Assembly (NCBI RefSeq): GCF_018424695.1
Contig: NZ_QTNQ01000017.1
Location: 1-64,000 of the forward strand
DNA length: 64,000 bases
Direction: 5' to 3'
DNA from: Vannielia litorea
Lineage (GTDB): Bacteria > Pseudomonadota > Alphaproteobacteria > Rhodobacterales > Rhodobacteraceae
Below, piece after piece: positions 15,826-24,363 of the stretch (position 1 is its first letter; each line of letters starts with the position of its first letter). Made by a program: the position numbers and the translations under genes. Below the pieces are notes generated by a model, which was given only the letters and a program-made list of their open reading frames with translations, had not been told where the DNA came from and made no database searches.

Positions 15826-17943
15826 TCATGGTTTGCGGTCCGTGTTCTTGACCCGGGCAATCTCGGCCACGTCGCTGTCGGCCTCGAGTGCGGTCTGCAC
15901 CATGTGCAGGTGCTCCACGTCACGCAAGTCAACATCTATCAGCAGACGATAAAAATCCTGTTTCCTGTCGATAAAATGCAGATCCGAGATGTTTGCCTTC
16001 TGCTCGCCAATCAGCGTGCAGATGCGCCCCAGGATGCCCGCGTCGTTCGAGATGGTAAGCTCGATGGTCACGGTGTTCACCGCGCCGTGCTGGCCGGAGT
16101 GCCACTGAAGGTCCACCCAGCGCTCCGGCTCGTCGTCGAACTCCACCAGCACGGGGCAGTCGATGGCATGCACGATCACGCCCTTGCCGCGATAGGTGAT
16201 TCCCACGATCCGTTCGCCCGGCACCGGCTGGCAGCATTGCGCCCGGGTCGAGATCTGCCCCTCGGGCAGGCCCACAACCGAGCGGGCCTCGTCCACCACC
16301 TCGCCGTGGTGGGCATCGGCGAGGTCAGGGTAAAGCGCGCTCACCACGTCGCGGGCGGTGAGCTCGGCAGAGCCGAGCCGCGCCAGAAGCTCTTCATGGC
16401 CGGGCAGCCCCAGCGTGCGCGCCGCCGTCGTCAGCGCCTTCTCGGTGGCCCGCTTGCCGATGTGCTCAAAGGCCACGCGGGCCAGCTCGCGGCCCAGCTT
16501 GATGAAGCGCTCGCGGTCTTCCTCCCGCAAGCTGCGGCGGATCGCGCTCTTGGCCCGGCCCGTCACCACAATATCCAGCCAGGTCGGCTGCGGGCGCTGG
16601 CCCTCGGCGGTGATGATCTCCACCTGCTGGCCATTCTTCAGCCGGGTCCAGAGCGGCACCCGCAGCCCGTCGATCTTGGCGCCCACGCAGCTGTCGCCGA
16701 TGCGGGTGTGAATGCCATAGGCATAGTCGATCGGCGTAGCCCCGCGCGGCAGCTTGATCACCTCGCCCTTTGGGGTGAAGCAGAACACCTGGTCCTGGTA
16801 CATCTCCAGCTTCACGTGTTCGAGAAACTCGTCGTGGTCTTCCACGTCGAGCCTGTCGGTCAGCGAGCGGATCCATTGCGCCGGGTCCACGGCAAAGCGG
16901 TTTTCGGCGCGCACCCCGTCGCGGTAGCTCCAATGCGCGGCCACCCCGGCCTCGGCAACATCGTGCATCTCGCGGGTGCGGATCTGCACCTCCACCTGCT
17001 TGCCATCCCGGCCCGCCACGGTGGTGTGGATCGAGCGGTAGCCGTTGTTCTTGGGCGCGGAGATGTAATCCTTGAAGCGGCCCGGCACCGCAGTCCAGCG
17101 CGCATGGATGGCTCCCAGTACGCGATAGCAATCCTCTTCAGTGCCAACAATCACCCGAAAGCCATAGATGTCGGCCAGCCGCGAAAAGCTTTTCTGCTTT
17201 TCCTGCATCTTGCGCCAGACCGAGAAGGGCTTCTTGGCGCGGCCCAGCACCTCGCCCTTGATGGCCGACTTCTTCAGCACCTTCTGAATGTCGCGGGTGA
17301 TGCTGTCGATCACATCGCCGCTTTCGCGCTGAAGCATGATGAAACGGCGGATGATCGAGTTGCGGGCCTCCGGGTTCAGCACCTTGAAGGCCAGGTCTTC
17401 CAGCTCCTCGCGCATCCACTGCATGCCCATTCGGCCGGCGAGCGGGGCAAAGATATCCATCGTCTCGCGCGCCTTCTGGGCCTGCTTCTCCGGGCGCTGA
17501 AACTTGATGGTGCGCATGTTGTGCAGCCGGTCGGCCAGCTTGACGAGCAGCACCCGCGGATCACGGCTGACGGCCATGATAAGCTTGCGGAAGTTCTCGG
17601 CCTGCTTTGTCTCGGAGGAGTTGAGCTGAAGGTTCGTCAGCTTGGTGACGCCATCCACCAGCTCGGCCACCTCGGCCCCGAACAGGCGCGACACGTCGGA
17701 GTAGCTGGCCATCGTGTCTTCGATGGTGTCATGCAGCAGCGCAGTGATGATCGTGTCATCATCCAGCATCTGCCGGGCCAGCAGCTCGGCCACGGCGACG
17801 GGATGGGTGAAGTAGGGCTCGCCCGATTGCCGCTTCTGGCCCTCGTGCATCTTCTCGCCAAAGGCAAAGGCCCCGGCGATCCGCTCGGCGTTGCAGTTCG
17901 GGTTGTAGGAGGAAACGAGGGCGACGAGACCGTCAGCGTCCAT
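15826..17943 (-). CDS. rsh: Bifunctional (p)ppGpp synthetase/hydrolase (RelA/SpoT homologue)
   Basis: A 705-residue Rsh protein, which makes and degrades (p)ppGpp for the stringent response. The N-terminal HD hydrolase domain has HPVAVAELLA and LLHDTIEDT (about 47-78); the synthetase domain has YGFRVIVGTEEDCYRVLG and KNNGYRSIHTTV (about 255-310); a TGS domain (VFCFTPKGEVIKLP, near 395) and a C-terminal ACT domain (about 630-705) follow. Both catalytic cores look intact, as expected for the single alphaproteobacterial Rsh. It lies 22 bases downstream of rpoZ in the usual rpoZ-rsh operon. Confidence 0.97.
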   Translation of the reverse strand: MDADGLVALVSSYNPNCNAERIAGAFAFGEKMHEGQKRQSGEPYFTHPVAVAELLARQMLDDDTIITALLHDTIEDTMASYSDVSRLFGAEVAELVDGVTKLTNLQLNSSETKQAENFRKLIMAVSRDPRVLLVKLADRLHNMRTIKFQRPEKQAQKARETMDIFAPLAGRMGMQWMREELEDLAFKVLNPEARNSIIRRFIMLQRESGDVIDSITRDIQKVLKKSAIKGEVLGRAKKPFSVWRKMQEKQKSFSRLADIYGFRVIVGTEEDCYRVLGAIHARWTAVPGRFKDYISAPKNNGYRSIHTTVAGRDGKQVEVQIRTREMHDVAEAGVAAHWSYRDGVRAENRFAVDPAQWIRSLTDRLDVEDHDEFLEHVKLEMYQDQVFCFTPKGEVIKLPRGATPIDYAYGIHTRIGDSCVGAKIDGLRVPLWTRLKNGQQVEIITAEGQRPQPTWLDIVVTGRAKSAIRRSLREEDRERFIKLGRELARVAFEHIGKRATEKALTTAARTLGLPGHEELLARLGSAELTARDVVSALYPDLADAHHGEVVDEARSVVGLPEGQISTRAQCCQPVPGERIVGITYRGKGVIVHAIDCPVLVEFDDEPERWVDLQWHSGQHGAVNTVTIELTISNDAGILGRICTLIGEQKANISDLHFIDRKQDFYRLLIDVDLRDVEHLHMVQTALEADSDVAEIARVKNTDRKP

Positions 17944-17965
17944 GCCTGTCGCCCTTGGTTCGGGG

Positions 17966-18319
17966 TTACTTCTGTTCCTGCGCTTCCATCAGGGCGCGAA
18001 GGAGCTTCTCTTCCGACATGTCGTCGTCGGCGGGCTTGTCCTGCTCGGCACCCATCAGCAGCGCCATCGCGTCATCCTCGGGCTCGTCCACCTCGATCTG
18101 GGTCTGGTAGCTCTCGATCATCCGCTCGCGCAGATCCTCGGCCTGCTGGGTCTCCTCGGCGATCTCGCGCAGGCTCACGACGGGGTTCTTGTCGTTGTCG
18201 CGGTCCACGGTGATGTCGCCGCCCGAGGCAATCTCGCGGGCCCGGTGCGCAGCAAGCATGACAAGCTCGAAGCGGTTGGGGACTTTATCGACGCAATCTT
18301 CAACGGTGACGCGGGCCAT
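17966..18319 (-). CDS. rpoZ: RNA polymerase omega subunit
   Basis: A 117-residue omega subunit, starting [21 protein letters not shown], which is nearly invariant in the family. It stabilises the beta-prime subunit and in many bacteria forms part of the ppGpp-binding site of RNA polymerase, which fits its position directly upstream of rsh. The acidic C-terminal half after about residue 60 is typical of alphaproteobacteria. The ATG at 18319 has a purine-rich GGAGACCTCC region before it. Confidence 0.97.
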   Translation of the reverse strand: MARVTVEDCVDKVPNRFELVMLAAHRAREIASGGDITVDRDNDKNPVVSLREIAEETQQAEDLRERMIESYQTQIEVDEPEDDAMALLMGAEQDKPADDDMSEEKLLRALMEAQEQK

Positions 18320-18422
18320 GGAGGTCTCCTGCAGGGAGGGTTGGGCAGTGAAGGCCGCTATGTAGCGGGGGCCGGGGCGGATGGCAAGGGGGCGGGGGCC
18401 GGTTTTGCAGGGGATTGCGGCA

Positions 18423-18989
18423 CTATGACAGGGGTCTGACCTCTGCGCGGGCAGCCTCGGGCAGGGCCGCCGCCATTTCCGCCACCGTGAGGCCCGTGAC
18501 CGGGTGCGCCCAGTCCGGCGCCACCTCGGCCAGCGGCACCAGTACGAAGGCCCGTTCGGCAAGGCGCGGATGGGGCAGGATCAGCTCGCGCGGCGTCTCC
18601 TGCGCGGCGCTCTGCGCCGAGAGCCCGGCCCAGCGCCGCCACGTGGGCCTGTCGGGGCACACCGCATCGCCCCAGGCGATCAGGTCCAGGTCCAGCGTGC
18701 GCGGCCCCCAGCGTCGCTCCCGCACCCGCCCGTGGGCCGCCTCCACCTCGTGCAGCCGTTCCAGCACCGCCTCTGGCGTCAGTGTGGTTTCCACCAGCGC
18801 CGCCGCGTTCACGAAGTCAGGGCCGTTGCCGGGCGGAAAGGCGGGGGTCTCAAAGAGGCGACTTTTTGCCACTATGGAAAATGATTCGCCTTCAAGGGCG
18901 GAAAATGCAGAAACCACCGTTACATTTGGGGAACCAAACGGTGACGCTGCGTTTGACCCCGCGGCAATAAGTGCTTTTGTGACCGTCAT
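18423..18989 (-). CDS. folK: 2-amino-4-hydroxy-6-hydroxymethyldihydropteridine pyrophosphokinase
   Basis: A 188-residue HPPK enzyme of folate synthesis, transferring pyrophosphate from ATP to the hydroxymethyl pterin. Motifs visible are ALIAAGSN at the N-terminus, [10 protein letters not shown] near 43-52, [27 protein letters not shown] near 92-110 (Mg and ATP binding) and [15 protein letters not shown] near 146. It lies upstream of rpoZ on the same strand with a 103-base gap. The start ATG at 18989 is divergent from the NYN-domain gene. Confidence 0.95.
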   Translation of the reverse strand: MTVTKALIAAGSNAASPFGSPNVTVVSAFSALEGESFSIVAKSRLFETPAFPPGNGPDFVNAAALVETTLTPEAVLERLHEVEAAHGRVRERRWGPRTLDLDLIAWGDAVCPDRPTWRRWAGLSAQSAAQETPRELILPHPRLAERAFVLVPLAEVAPDWAHPVTGLTVAEMAAALPEAARAEVRPLS

Positions 18990-19123
18990 ATGACATTTGG
19001 AGGGTTGCGACCGACTTTTTTCACACTATTTTCCCCCACGCTCTCGGGGCAAGTCCACTCTTTCCCTCCCGCCACCACCACATATCGGGGGAGCTCCGGG
19101 GCCATATATAGAAAGGGTATTTG

Positions 19124-19699
19124 ATGTTCTACCGTGATGAGCGCCTCGCTCTGTTTATTGACGGGTCAAATTTGTACGCTGCGGCCAAGGCTCTTGGCTT
19201 CGATATCGACTACAAGCTGCTCCGTCAGGAATTCATGCGCCGCGGCAAGCTGCTGCGGGCGTTCTACTACACCGCGCTGCTGGAGAACGATGAGTATTCG
19301 CCGATCCGCCCGCTGGTGGACTGGCTGCACTACAACGGCTTCTCGATGGTGACCAAGCCGGCCAAGGAATACGTCGACAGCCAGGGCCGCCGGAAGGTGA
19401 AGGGCAACATGGACATCGAACTGACGGTCGATGCTATGGAGCTGGCCCCGCACGTCGACCACATCGTGCTCTTCTCCGGCGACGGTGATTTCCGCCCGCT
19501 GGTCGAGTCTCTGCAACGGCAGGGCGTGCGCGTGTCGGTGGTCAGCACCATCCGCAGCCAGCCCCCGATGATCGCCGACGAGCTGCGCCGCCAGGCCGAC
19601 AACTTCATTGAGCTGGATGAGCTGAAAGAGGTCATCGGCCGCCCCCCGCGTGAGCCGCGCCCCGAGCCTGCGGGTGCCGAAGAATTGACGCGCGACTGA
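19124..19699 (+). CDS. NYN-domain protein (LabA/DUF88 family putative RNase)
   Basis: A 191-residue PIN-like NYN-domain protein. Conserved acidic residues appear in [10 protein letters not shown] (Asp13), [11 protein letters not shown] and [11 protein letters not shown], the three clusters that form the metal-binding nuclease site of the LabA family. Relatives are thought to cut RNA; targets are not known. The C-terminal tail is Pro/Arg-rich. I chose the ATG at 19124; a TTG one codon upstream is also possible. The gene is divergent from folK and ends at a hairpin terminator shared with the cytochrome c gene. Confidence 0.88.
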   Translation: MFYRDERLALFIDGSNLYAAAKALGFDIDYKLLRQEFMRRGKLLRAFYYTALLENDEYSPIRPLVDWLHYNGFSMVTKPAKEYVDSQGRRKVKGNMDIELTVDAMELAPHVDHIVLFSGDGDFRPLVESLQRQGVRVSVVSTIRSQPPMIADELRRQADNFIELDELKEVIGRPPREPRPEPAGAEELTRD

Positions 19700-19742
19700 T
19701 CGCGGATCGCAGCGGTGGGCGCAGATTGCCCACCCTGCCTTG

Positions 19743-19770
19743 AGAGGCCTGCCGTTACGGCGGGCCTCTT
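19743..19770. terminator. Bidirectional hairpin terminator
   Basis: GAGGCCTGCCG, loop TTA, CGGCGGGCCTC forms an 11-bp stem with one G-U wobble, flanked by A on the left and TT on the right. It sits between the convergent NYN gene (ends 19699) and cytochrome c gene (ends 19770) and could stop transcription both ways, although the T tract is short. Confidence 0.7.
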
Positions 19771-20246
19771 CAGTTACGGGTCGCCTCGAACTGCGCGTTC
19801 ATCCCGTTGTGGGCCTCGATGATCTCGGCGGGCCATGTGCTTTTGATATAGGCGAGCGTCGCGAGGATTTCCTCGTCGCTCAGCACACCCTCGAAGCCCA
19901 TCATGTTGCTCTGGTAGCCCTGCCCCACGACCGCCTCGGTGCCGTATTTGGTGATGGCAAAGAGCATTGCATCGGGGTGGTGCCAGGTGTGGCCGCTCTC
20001 GTCATGCGGCGGGGCAGGCATCATGCCGTCTGCATCCCTCTCGCGCCAGTTTGCCACCTGCCCCTCAAGCGCGGCACCATGGCAGGCGGCGCAATTCTCG
20101 GCATAGAGCGTTTCGCCAAGGGCCACGGCCTCCGCATCCGAATATGGCAGCATCCCGGCCGATGTCTCGGCCTGCCCCGGCAGTGCCAGCCAGCCCAGCC
20201 CGGCCACCAGCGCCAGCCCGCTCATCCCCATGATCGCCTTCTTCAT
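19770..20246 (-). CDS. Exported class I c-type cytochrome
   Basis: A 158-residue periplasmic cytochrome c. Residues 1-27 are a signal peptide; the haem motif is CAACH (52-56), and the likely methionine ligand is in SNMMGF (Met115 or Met116). The ending, with [12 protein letters not shown] and a Met/Asn-rich tail, resembles cytochromes found in copper-resistance clusters of alphaproteobacteria, from memory of such loci. In agreement, the promoter just upstream (20276-20306) has a CueR-type copper-regulator palindrome. No other copper gene is adjacent. It is convergent with the NYN gene and divergent from ispH. Confidence 0.9.
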   Translation of the reverse strand: MKKAIMGMSGLALVAGLGWLALPGQAETSAGMLPYSDAEAVALGETLYAENCAACHGAALEGQVANWRERDADGMMPAPPHDESGHTWHHPDAMLFAITKYGTEAVVGQGYQSNMMGFEGVLSDEEILATLAYIKSTWPAEIIEAHNGMNAQFEATRN

Positions 20247-20275
20247 CCGCTCGTCTCCTCATCGCATCGGCGGCG

Positions 20276-20306
20276 AACCTCGCACCTTCCAGTAGGGGGA
20301 AGGCAA
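20276..20306 (-). promoter_or_regulatory. CueR/MerR-family-type promoter of the cytochrome c gene
   Basis: On the minus strand a -35 TTGCCT (plus 20301-20306) and a -10-like GAGGTT (plus 20276-20281) are separated by 19 bases, the over-long spacing typical of MerR-family promoters. The spacer contains CCTTCC-CCCTACT-GGAAGG, an exact 6-7-6 palindrome like the operator of Cu(I)-responsive CueR promoters such as copA. It lies 30-60 bases upstream of the cytochrome start at 20246. The regulator is not in the window, and activity is inferred. Confidence 0.7.
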
Positions 20307-20378
20307 GCCCCCGCATCTCACGCCTGCGTCAACGCCCCGCGCTTTACGAGGCCGCCGCGAGGCACTACCTCTCTCCCC

Positions 20379-21329
20379 ATGGAAAAGCCGCCCCTCACCC
20401 TCCTTCTCGCCGCCCCGCGCGGTTTTTGCGCCGGTGTCGACCGGGCGATCAAGATCGTCGAAATGGCGCTTGAGAAATGGGGCGCCCCCGTCTACGTGCG
20501 CCACGAGATCGTCCACAACAAATACGTGGTGGACGGGCTGCGCGAAAAGGGCGCGGTGTTCGTGGAGGAGCTGGAGGAATGCCCGGACGACCGGCCGGTG
20601 ATCTTTTCGGCCCACGGGGTGCCCAAGGCGGTGCCCGCCGAGGCCGCCAAGCGCGAAATGGTCTATGTCGATGCCACCTGCCCGCTCGTCAGCAAGGTGC
20701 ATATCGAGGCCGAGCGCCACGCGGCAAACGGCTTGCAAATGGTGATGATCGGCCATGCCGGCCATCCCGAGACCGTGGGCACCATGGGCCAGCTGCCCGA
20801 GGGCGAGGTGCTGCTGGTGGAAGTGCCCGAGGATGTGGCCGGCCTTGAAGTGCGCGACCCCGAGAAGCTGGCCTTCGTTACCCAGACCACGCTTTCGGTG
20901 GATGACACCGCCGAGATCGTCGCCGCGCTCAAGGCTCGCTTTCCCGCCATCGTCGGGCCGCACAAGGAAGACATCTGCTATGCCACCACCAACCGGCAAG
21001 AGGCGGTGAAGGCCATCGCGCCGCGCGCCGATGCGCTGCTGGTGGTGGGCGCGCCGAACTCGTCCAACTCGCGCCGCCTGGTCGAGGTGGCGCGCCGTGC
21101 GGGCTGCTCCTATGCCCAGCTTGTGCAGCGCGCGGGCGAGATCGACTGGCGCGCGCTCGAGGGCATTTCCAGCGTTGGCGTCACCGCCGGGGCCTCCGCC
21201 CCCGAGGTGCTGATCGAAGAGGTGATCGACGCCTTTCGCAGCCGCTATGACGTGAGCGTGGAGATGGTGGAAACGGCGCAGGAAAGGGTGGAGTTCAAAG
21301 TGCCCCGCGTGCTGCGCGAACCCGCCTGA
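20379..21329 (+). CDS. ispH: 4-hydroxy-3-methylbut-2-enyl diphosphate reductase
   Basis: A 316-residue IspH, the last enzyme of the MEP isoprenoid pathway, producing IPP and DMAPP with a [4Fe-4S] cluster. The three cluster cysteines are visible in [11 protein letters not shown] (Cys17), [11 protein letters not shown] (near 101) and [12 protein letters not shown] (near 190). Also present are [13 protein letters not shown] and [13 protein letters not shown]. The ATG at 20379 begins the family-typical region; the longer open frame upstream crosses the divergent cytochrome promoter and is not coding. Confidence 0.97.
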   Translation: MEKPPLTLLLAAPRGFCAGVDRAIKIVEMALEKWGAPVYVRHEIVHNKYVVDGLREKGAVFVEELEECPDDRPVIFSAHGVPKAVPAEAAKREMVYVDATCPLVSKVHIEAERHAANGLQMVMIGHAGHPETVGTMGQLPEGEVLLVEVPEDVAGLEVRDPEKLAFVTQTTLSVDDTAEIVAALKARFPAIVGPHKEDICYATTNRQEAVKAIAPRADALLVVGAPNSSNSRRLVEVARRAGCSYAQLVQRAGEIDWRALEGISSVGVTAGASAPEVLIEEVIDAFRSRYDVSVEMVETAQERVEFKVPRVLREPA

Positions 21330-21390
21330 ACGCCCGCCGCCATGCGATTTGTCAGGTGACAACACACCTTTGCTCAAGCAGGGTGCCTGC

Positions 21391-21894
21391 ATGACACGCT
21401 GCCTGCTTCCGACCGCCCTGCTTCTCGCCACCGCCGCCTGTGTTCAGGCCGAGCCGGACGGGCCGCAAGGCGAGGTTTTTGCCACATACGGCTATGACAA
21501 CGGCAGCCTGCCCCCGCCTTACCGCGAGGAATTTCGGGCTGCGTTCAGCCGTGAGGGGCAGGTGCGGCTGACGGCCTGCCGGGGCTATGGCGAAGAGGGC
21601 TGCGTGAGCCTTGACGCCGCAACGAAGCCCGGCGCGGCAGAACGGATCGCGGCAGCAGCGCGGGCCTCGGGGCTGGCGCAGACGCCCGCCGAGAAAGACC
21701 CGGAGCCGCCCATCGGTGGCGGGCTGAAATGGGGCGAGGTGGTGCTGGGGGGCGCGACCTATGCGGCCATCGCCCTGCCTGTCCGGGCGGATGCTGCGCG
21801 AGTGGACGCCCTGCTCGCGGCGCTTGACGCGGAAGTGCCCGAGGCGGCCCGCAAGGCAGTGAACGCCGAAGCGGACAAGAAAGCCGGGAAGTAG
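21391..21894 (+). CDS. Exported hypothetical protein, first of a paralogous pair
   Basis: A 167-residue protein with a signal peptide (MTRCLLPTALLLATAAC) ending in an imperfect lipobox, so it may be a lipoprotein. The mature part contains VRLTACRGYGEEGCV near residue 54 with two cysteines that could form a disulphide, and ends with a helical Ala/Lys-rich stretch. The next gene encodes a diverged relative with the same ACRG...E..CV motif and the same C-terminal helix pattern. I recognise no named domain. It lies 61 bases after ispH. Confidence 0.75.
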   Translation: MTRCLLPTALLLATAACVQAEPDGPQGEVFATYGYDNGSLPPPYREEFRAAFSREGQVRLTACRGYGEEGCVSLDAATKPGAAERIAAAARASGLAQTPAEKDPEPPIGGGLKWGEVVLGGATYAAIALPVRADAARVDALLAALDAEVPEAARKAVNAEADKKAGK

Positions 21895-21937
21895 GGATTT
21901 TTCTTTTCACATCGCGCGGGCTGGGGCAGGGTTGGCC

Positions 21938-22435
21938 ATGGCCTGTTTTCGTTTGTTCCTTTGCCTCCTCCTTCTCGCACCCGTCGCGGCCCTCGCCGAG
22001 GCCCCCGCCTTGGTCGCCAGATACCTGCATGAAAATACCAGACCGACCGAACCCGGCTTCAAGGGTTTCTACTTCGAGGTCTACTCGGATTCGAGCGTGA
22101 TGCTCATGGCTTGCCGGGGCCCGGATGAGGACGATTGCGTGACGCGCTATGCCAAGGCCGACCATGAGAAGGTGTATGCCATTGACGCCGCGGTTGAGCG
22201 CAGCGATTTTGCGGCGCGGCCCCCGCGTGCGTTGCCCGCCCCCAAACGCTATGGCGAGGCGCGGGCCGGTTGGGTTTGGGGCGTGGGCAACGACGGGCTG
22301 AAGCTGCCGCCCTTCGTCAGCCCTGCCGATGCCGCCCGGATGAAGCCAATCTACGACGCGATCCGCGCCGCCGTGCCGATCCGTGATTTTCGTCGCGTGA
22401 ACCGCGATGCCGACAAGCTGTTGAAACGAAAGTAG
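21938..22435 (+). CDS. Exported hypothetical protein, second of a paralogous pair
   Basis: A 165-residue protein with a cleavable signal peptide (MACFRLFLCLLLLAPVAALA) and no lipobox. VMLMACRGPDEDDCV matches the ACRG...E..CV motif of the protein encoded just upstream, and the C-terminal ADAARMKPIYDAIRAAVP aligns with ADAARVDALLAALDAEVP there. The two therefore arose by tandem duplication and diverged strongly, with one perhaps membrane-anchored and this one free in the periplasm. Function is unknown. The LysE-type gene begins five bases after its stop. Confidence 0.75.
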   Translation: MACFRLFLCLLLLAPVAALAEAPALVARYLHENTRPTEPGFKGFYFEVYSDSSVMLMACRGPDEDDCVTRYAKADHEKVYAIDAAVERSDFAARPPRALPAPKRYGEARAGWVWGVGNDGLKLPPFVSPADAARMKPIYDAIRAAVPIRDFRRVNRDADKLLKRK

Positions 22436-22440
22436 CCTTC

Positions 22441-23046
22441 ATGACCCTTGCCTTCCTCGTCACCGCCTTCCTCGTCTGCCTCGCACCGGGCATCGGGGTG
22501 GTCTACACCATGTCGATGACGCTGGGCGGCGGCTGGCGTGCGGGGGCCTTCGCGGTGATCGGCTGCACGCTGGCCACCGTGGTGCACCTTGCCGCCGCCA
22601 TGGCCGGGCTGGCCGCCGTGCTGCACACCTCCGCGCTGCTCTTCCAGGCGATCAAATGGGCCGGCGTGGCCTACCTGCTGTGGATGGCCTGGGGCACGCT
22701 GAACGGCAAGGGCACGCTCGACGTGAAGGCCGAAACGCCCGGCGCGGCGCTGCGCATCGTGCGGCGCGGCATCACGCTCAACATCCTCAATCCCAAGATC
22801 CCGATCTTCTTCGTGGCCTTCCTCCCGCAGTTCATCACCCCCGGCGCCAATGCCACCGCGCAACTGGTGCAGCTTGGCCTCGCCTTCGTGGTGATGACCT
22901 TCGCCGTCTTCGCGCTCTACGCGGTGCTGGCGGGCACCATGCGCGCCCGGGTGCTCGCCTCCGAGCGGGCAATGGCCTGGCTGCGCCGCGCCTTTGCGGC
23001 CTCCTTCGCGGCGCTGGGCCTCAAGCTGGCCTTCGAGCGGGCATGA
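22441..23046 (+). CDS. LysE/RhtB-family amino acid exporter
   Basis: A 201-residue inner-membrane protein with about six hydrophobic segments. The N-terminus FLVCLAPGIGVVYTMSMTLGGG corresponds to the family signature PGP-type loop, and GITLNILNPKIPIFFVAFLPQF is the second conserved half. Members export amino acids or homoserine lactones; the substrate here is not deducible. Its stop overlaps the start of the methyltransferase gene (ATGA). Confidence 0.9.
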   Translation: MTLAFLVTAFLVCLAPGIGVVYTMSMTLGGGWRAGAFAVIGCTLATVVHLAAAMAGLAAVLHTSALLFQAIKWAGVAYLLWMAWGTLNGKGTLDVKAETPGAALRIVRRGITLNILNPKIPIFFVAFLPQFITPGANATAQLVQLGLAFVVMTFAVFALYAVLAGTMRARVLASERAMAWLRRAFAASFAALGLKLAFERA

Positions 23047-23657
23047 ACCCCGAAGACACGCTCGCTGTCTACGACGCGCGGGTGGAGGACTACGTGGCGA
23101 TGAGCGCGGCGGTGAAGGAGCGCAAGGATCTGGAGGCCTTCCTGTCGCACCTGCCGCCCGGTGCCCGTGTGCTCGATCTGGGCTGCGGCCCCGGTGCCTC
23201 CGCCGCGGTCATGGCCGAACAGGGCTTCGAGGTCGAAGCATTGGACGGCTCTTCGGAGATGGTCGCGCGGGCCGAGGCAATTCCGGGCGTCACCGCGCGG
23301 CAGGCCCGCTTCGAAGACGTTGATGGCCGCGCCGTCTACGATGGCATCTGGGCCAATTTTTCCCTGCTCCACGCCCCGCGTGCCGAATTCCCCGGCCACC
23401 TGGCTCGCCTGCACACGGCACTTAAGCCGGATGGCTGGCTGCACCTCGGCATGAAGCTGGGCGAGGGCGAAGGGCCAGACAGCATCGGGCGGTTCTATTG
23501 CTACTACGGCGAGGCCGAGCTGGACGGGCTGCTGGCTGCGGCAGGCTTTGTTCCGCGGGCGCGGCGGGTCTCGCGCGGCAAGGGGCTTTCGGGGCAGGTG
23601 GATGACTTCATCTGCATCCTCGCGCAGGCCATTCCCGGCGGGGCAACAAAGGGTTAA
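23043..23657 (+). CDS. Class I SAM-dependent methyltransferase
   Basis: A 204-residue methyltransferase with the SAM-binding motif I VLDLGCGPGASA (about 42-53), an acidic residue at the end of strand 2 (EALDGSS), and FSLLHAPRAEFPGHLARLH as post-motif region. It resembles small, soluble methyltransferases of the UbiE/Tam type; the substrate is not known. The start overlaps the LysE-type gene by four bases, so they are translated together. Confidence 0.88.
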   Translation: MNPEDTLAVYDARVEDYVAMSAAVKERKDLEAFLSHLPPGARVLDLGCGPGASAAVMAEQGFEVEALDGSSEMVARAEAIPGVTARQARFEDVDGRAVYDGIWANFSLLHAPRAEFPGHLARLHTALKPDGWLHLGMKLGEGEGPDSIGRFYCYYGEAELDGLLAAAGFVPRARRVSRGKGLSGQVDDFICILAQAIPGGATKG

Positions 23658-23667
23658 CCTCCGCGGC

Positions 23668-24363
23668 ATGGACAAGCTCACCACCGCCGCCCGCGCCTTC
23701 GCCGCCAAGACCATGGGCCACGCCATCGTGTTCTTCGCCTGGCTGGTCACCGCCGTGCGGGGCATCTGGGAGGGCTGCGAGCCGGTGCCGGTGCAGCGCG
23801 TCTACTTCGCCAATCACACCTCCAACGGGGATTTCGTGCTGATCTGGACGGCCCTGCCCTCGCGCCTGCGCCGCCGCACCCGTGCGGTGGCCGCCGCCGA
23901 CTACTGGCTCACCAACGGCTGGCGCAGCTTCATCGGGCGCGACGTGTTCAACACCGTGCTGATCTATCGCGGCGAAGAGGGGCGCGATGTGAACCCGATG
24001 GAGAAGATCCTGGAGGCGGTGGATGCGGGCGACAGCCTCATCATCTTCCCCGAGGGCAAGCGCAACATGGATCCGGACGTGCCGCTGCTGCCGCTGAAAT
24101 CGGGGATCTACAACATCTCGTCGCAGCGCGACGAGGTCGAGATGGTGCCGGTCTGGATCGAAAACCTCAACCGGGTGCTCCCCAAGGGCAAACTGGTGCC
24201 GGTGCCGCTGCTCTGCACGGTCAGCTTCGGCACCCCGATGCGGGTGCGCCCGGACGAGAGCCGGGAAGCGTTCCTCGAGCGGGCCAGCTCGGCGCTGCTG
24301 GCGCTGAAGCCCGCCACCGGGCCGCAGGCAACATCGGGCGAAGCCCCGGAGGGCAGCGCATGA
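23668..24363 (+). CDS. PlsC-type lysophospholipid acyltransferase
   Basis: A 231-residue membrane-associated acyltransferase. The catalytic HX4D motif is NHTSNGD (near residue 50), and the glycerophosphate-binding motif is IIFPEGKRN (near 130). An N-terminal hydrophobic segment (about 18-34) anchors it. It would transfer an acyl chain to lysophosphatidic acid or a related lipid. The stop overlaps the cdsA-like gene by four bases, starting a four-gene phospholipid cassette. Confidence 0.9.
   Translation: MDKLTTAARAFAAKTMGHAIVFFAWLVTAVRGIWEGCEPVPVQRVYFANHTSNGDFVLIWTALPSRLRRRTRAVAAADYWLTNGWRSFIGRDVFNTVLIYRGEEGRDVNPMEKILEAVDAGDSLIIFPEGKRNMDPDVPLLPLKSGIYNISSQRDEVEMVPVWIENLNRVLPKGKLVPVPLLCTVSFGTPMRVRPDESREAFLERASSALLALKPATGPQATSGEAPEGSA

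Noticed and set aside
15904..18213. Long plus-strand open frame across rsh and rpoZ
   Set aside because: Low-complexity composition and full overlap with two highly conserved minus-strand genes.
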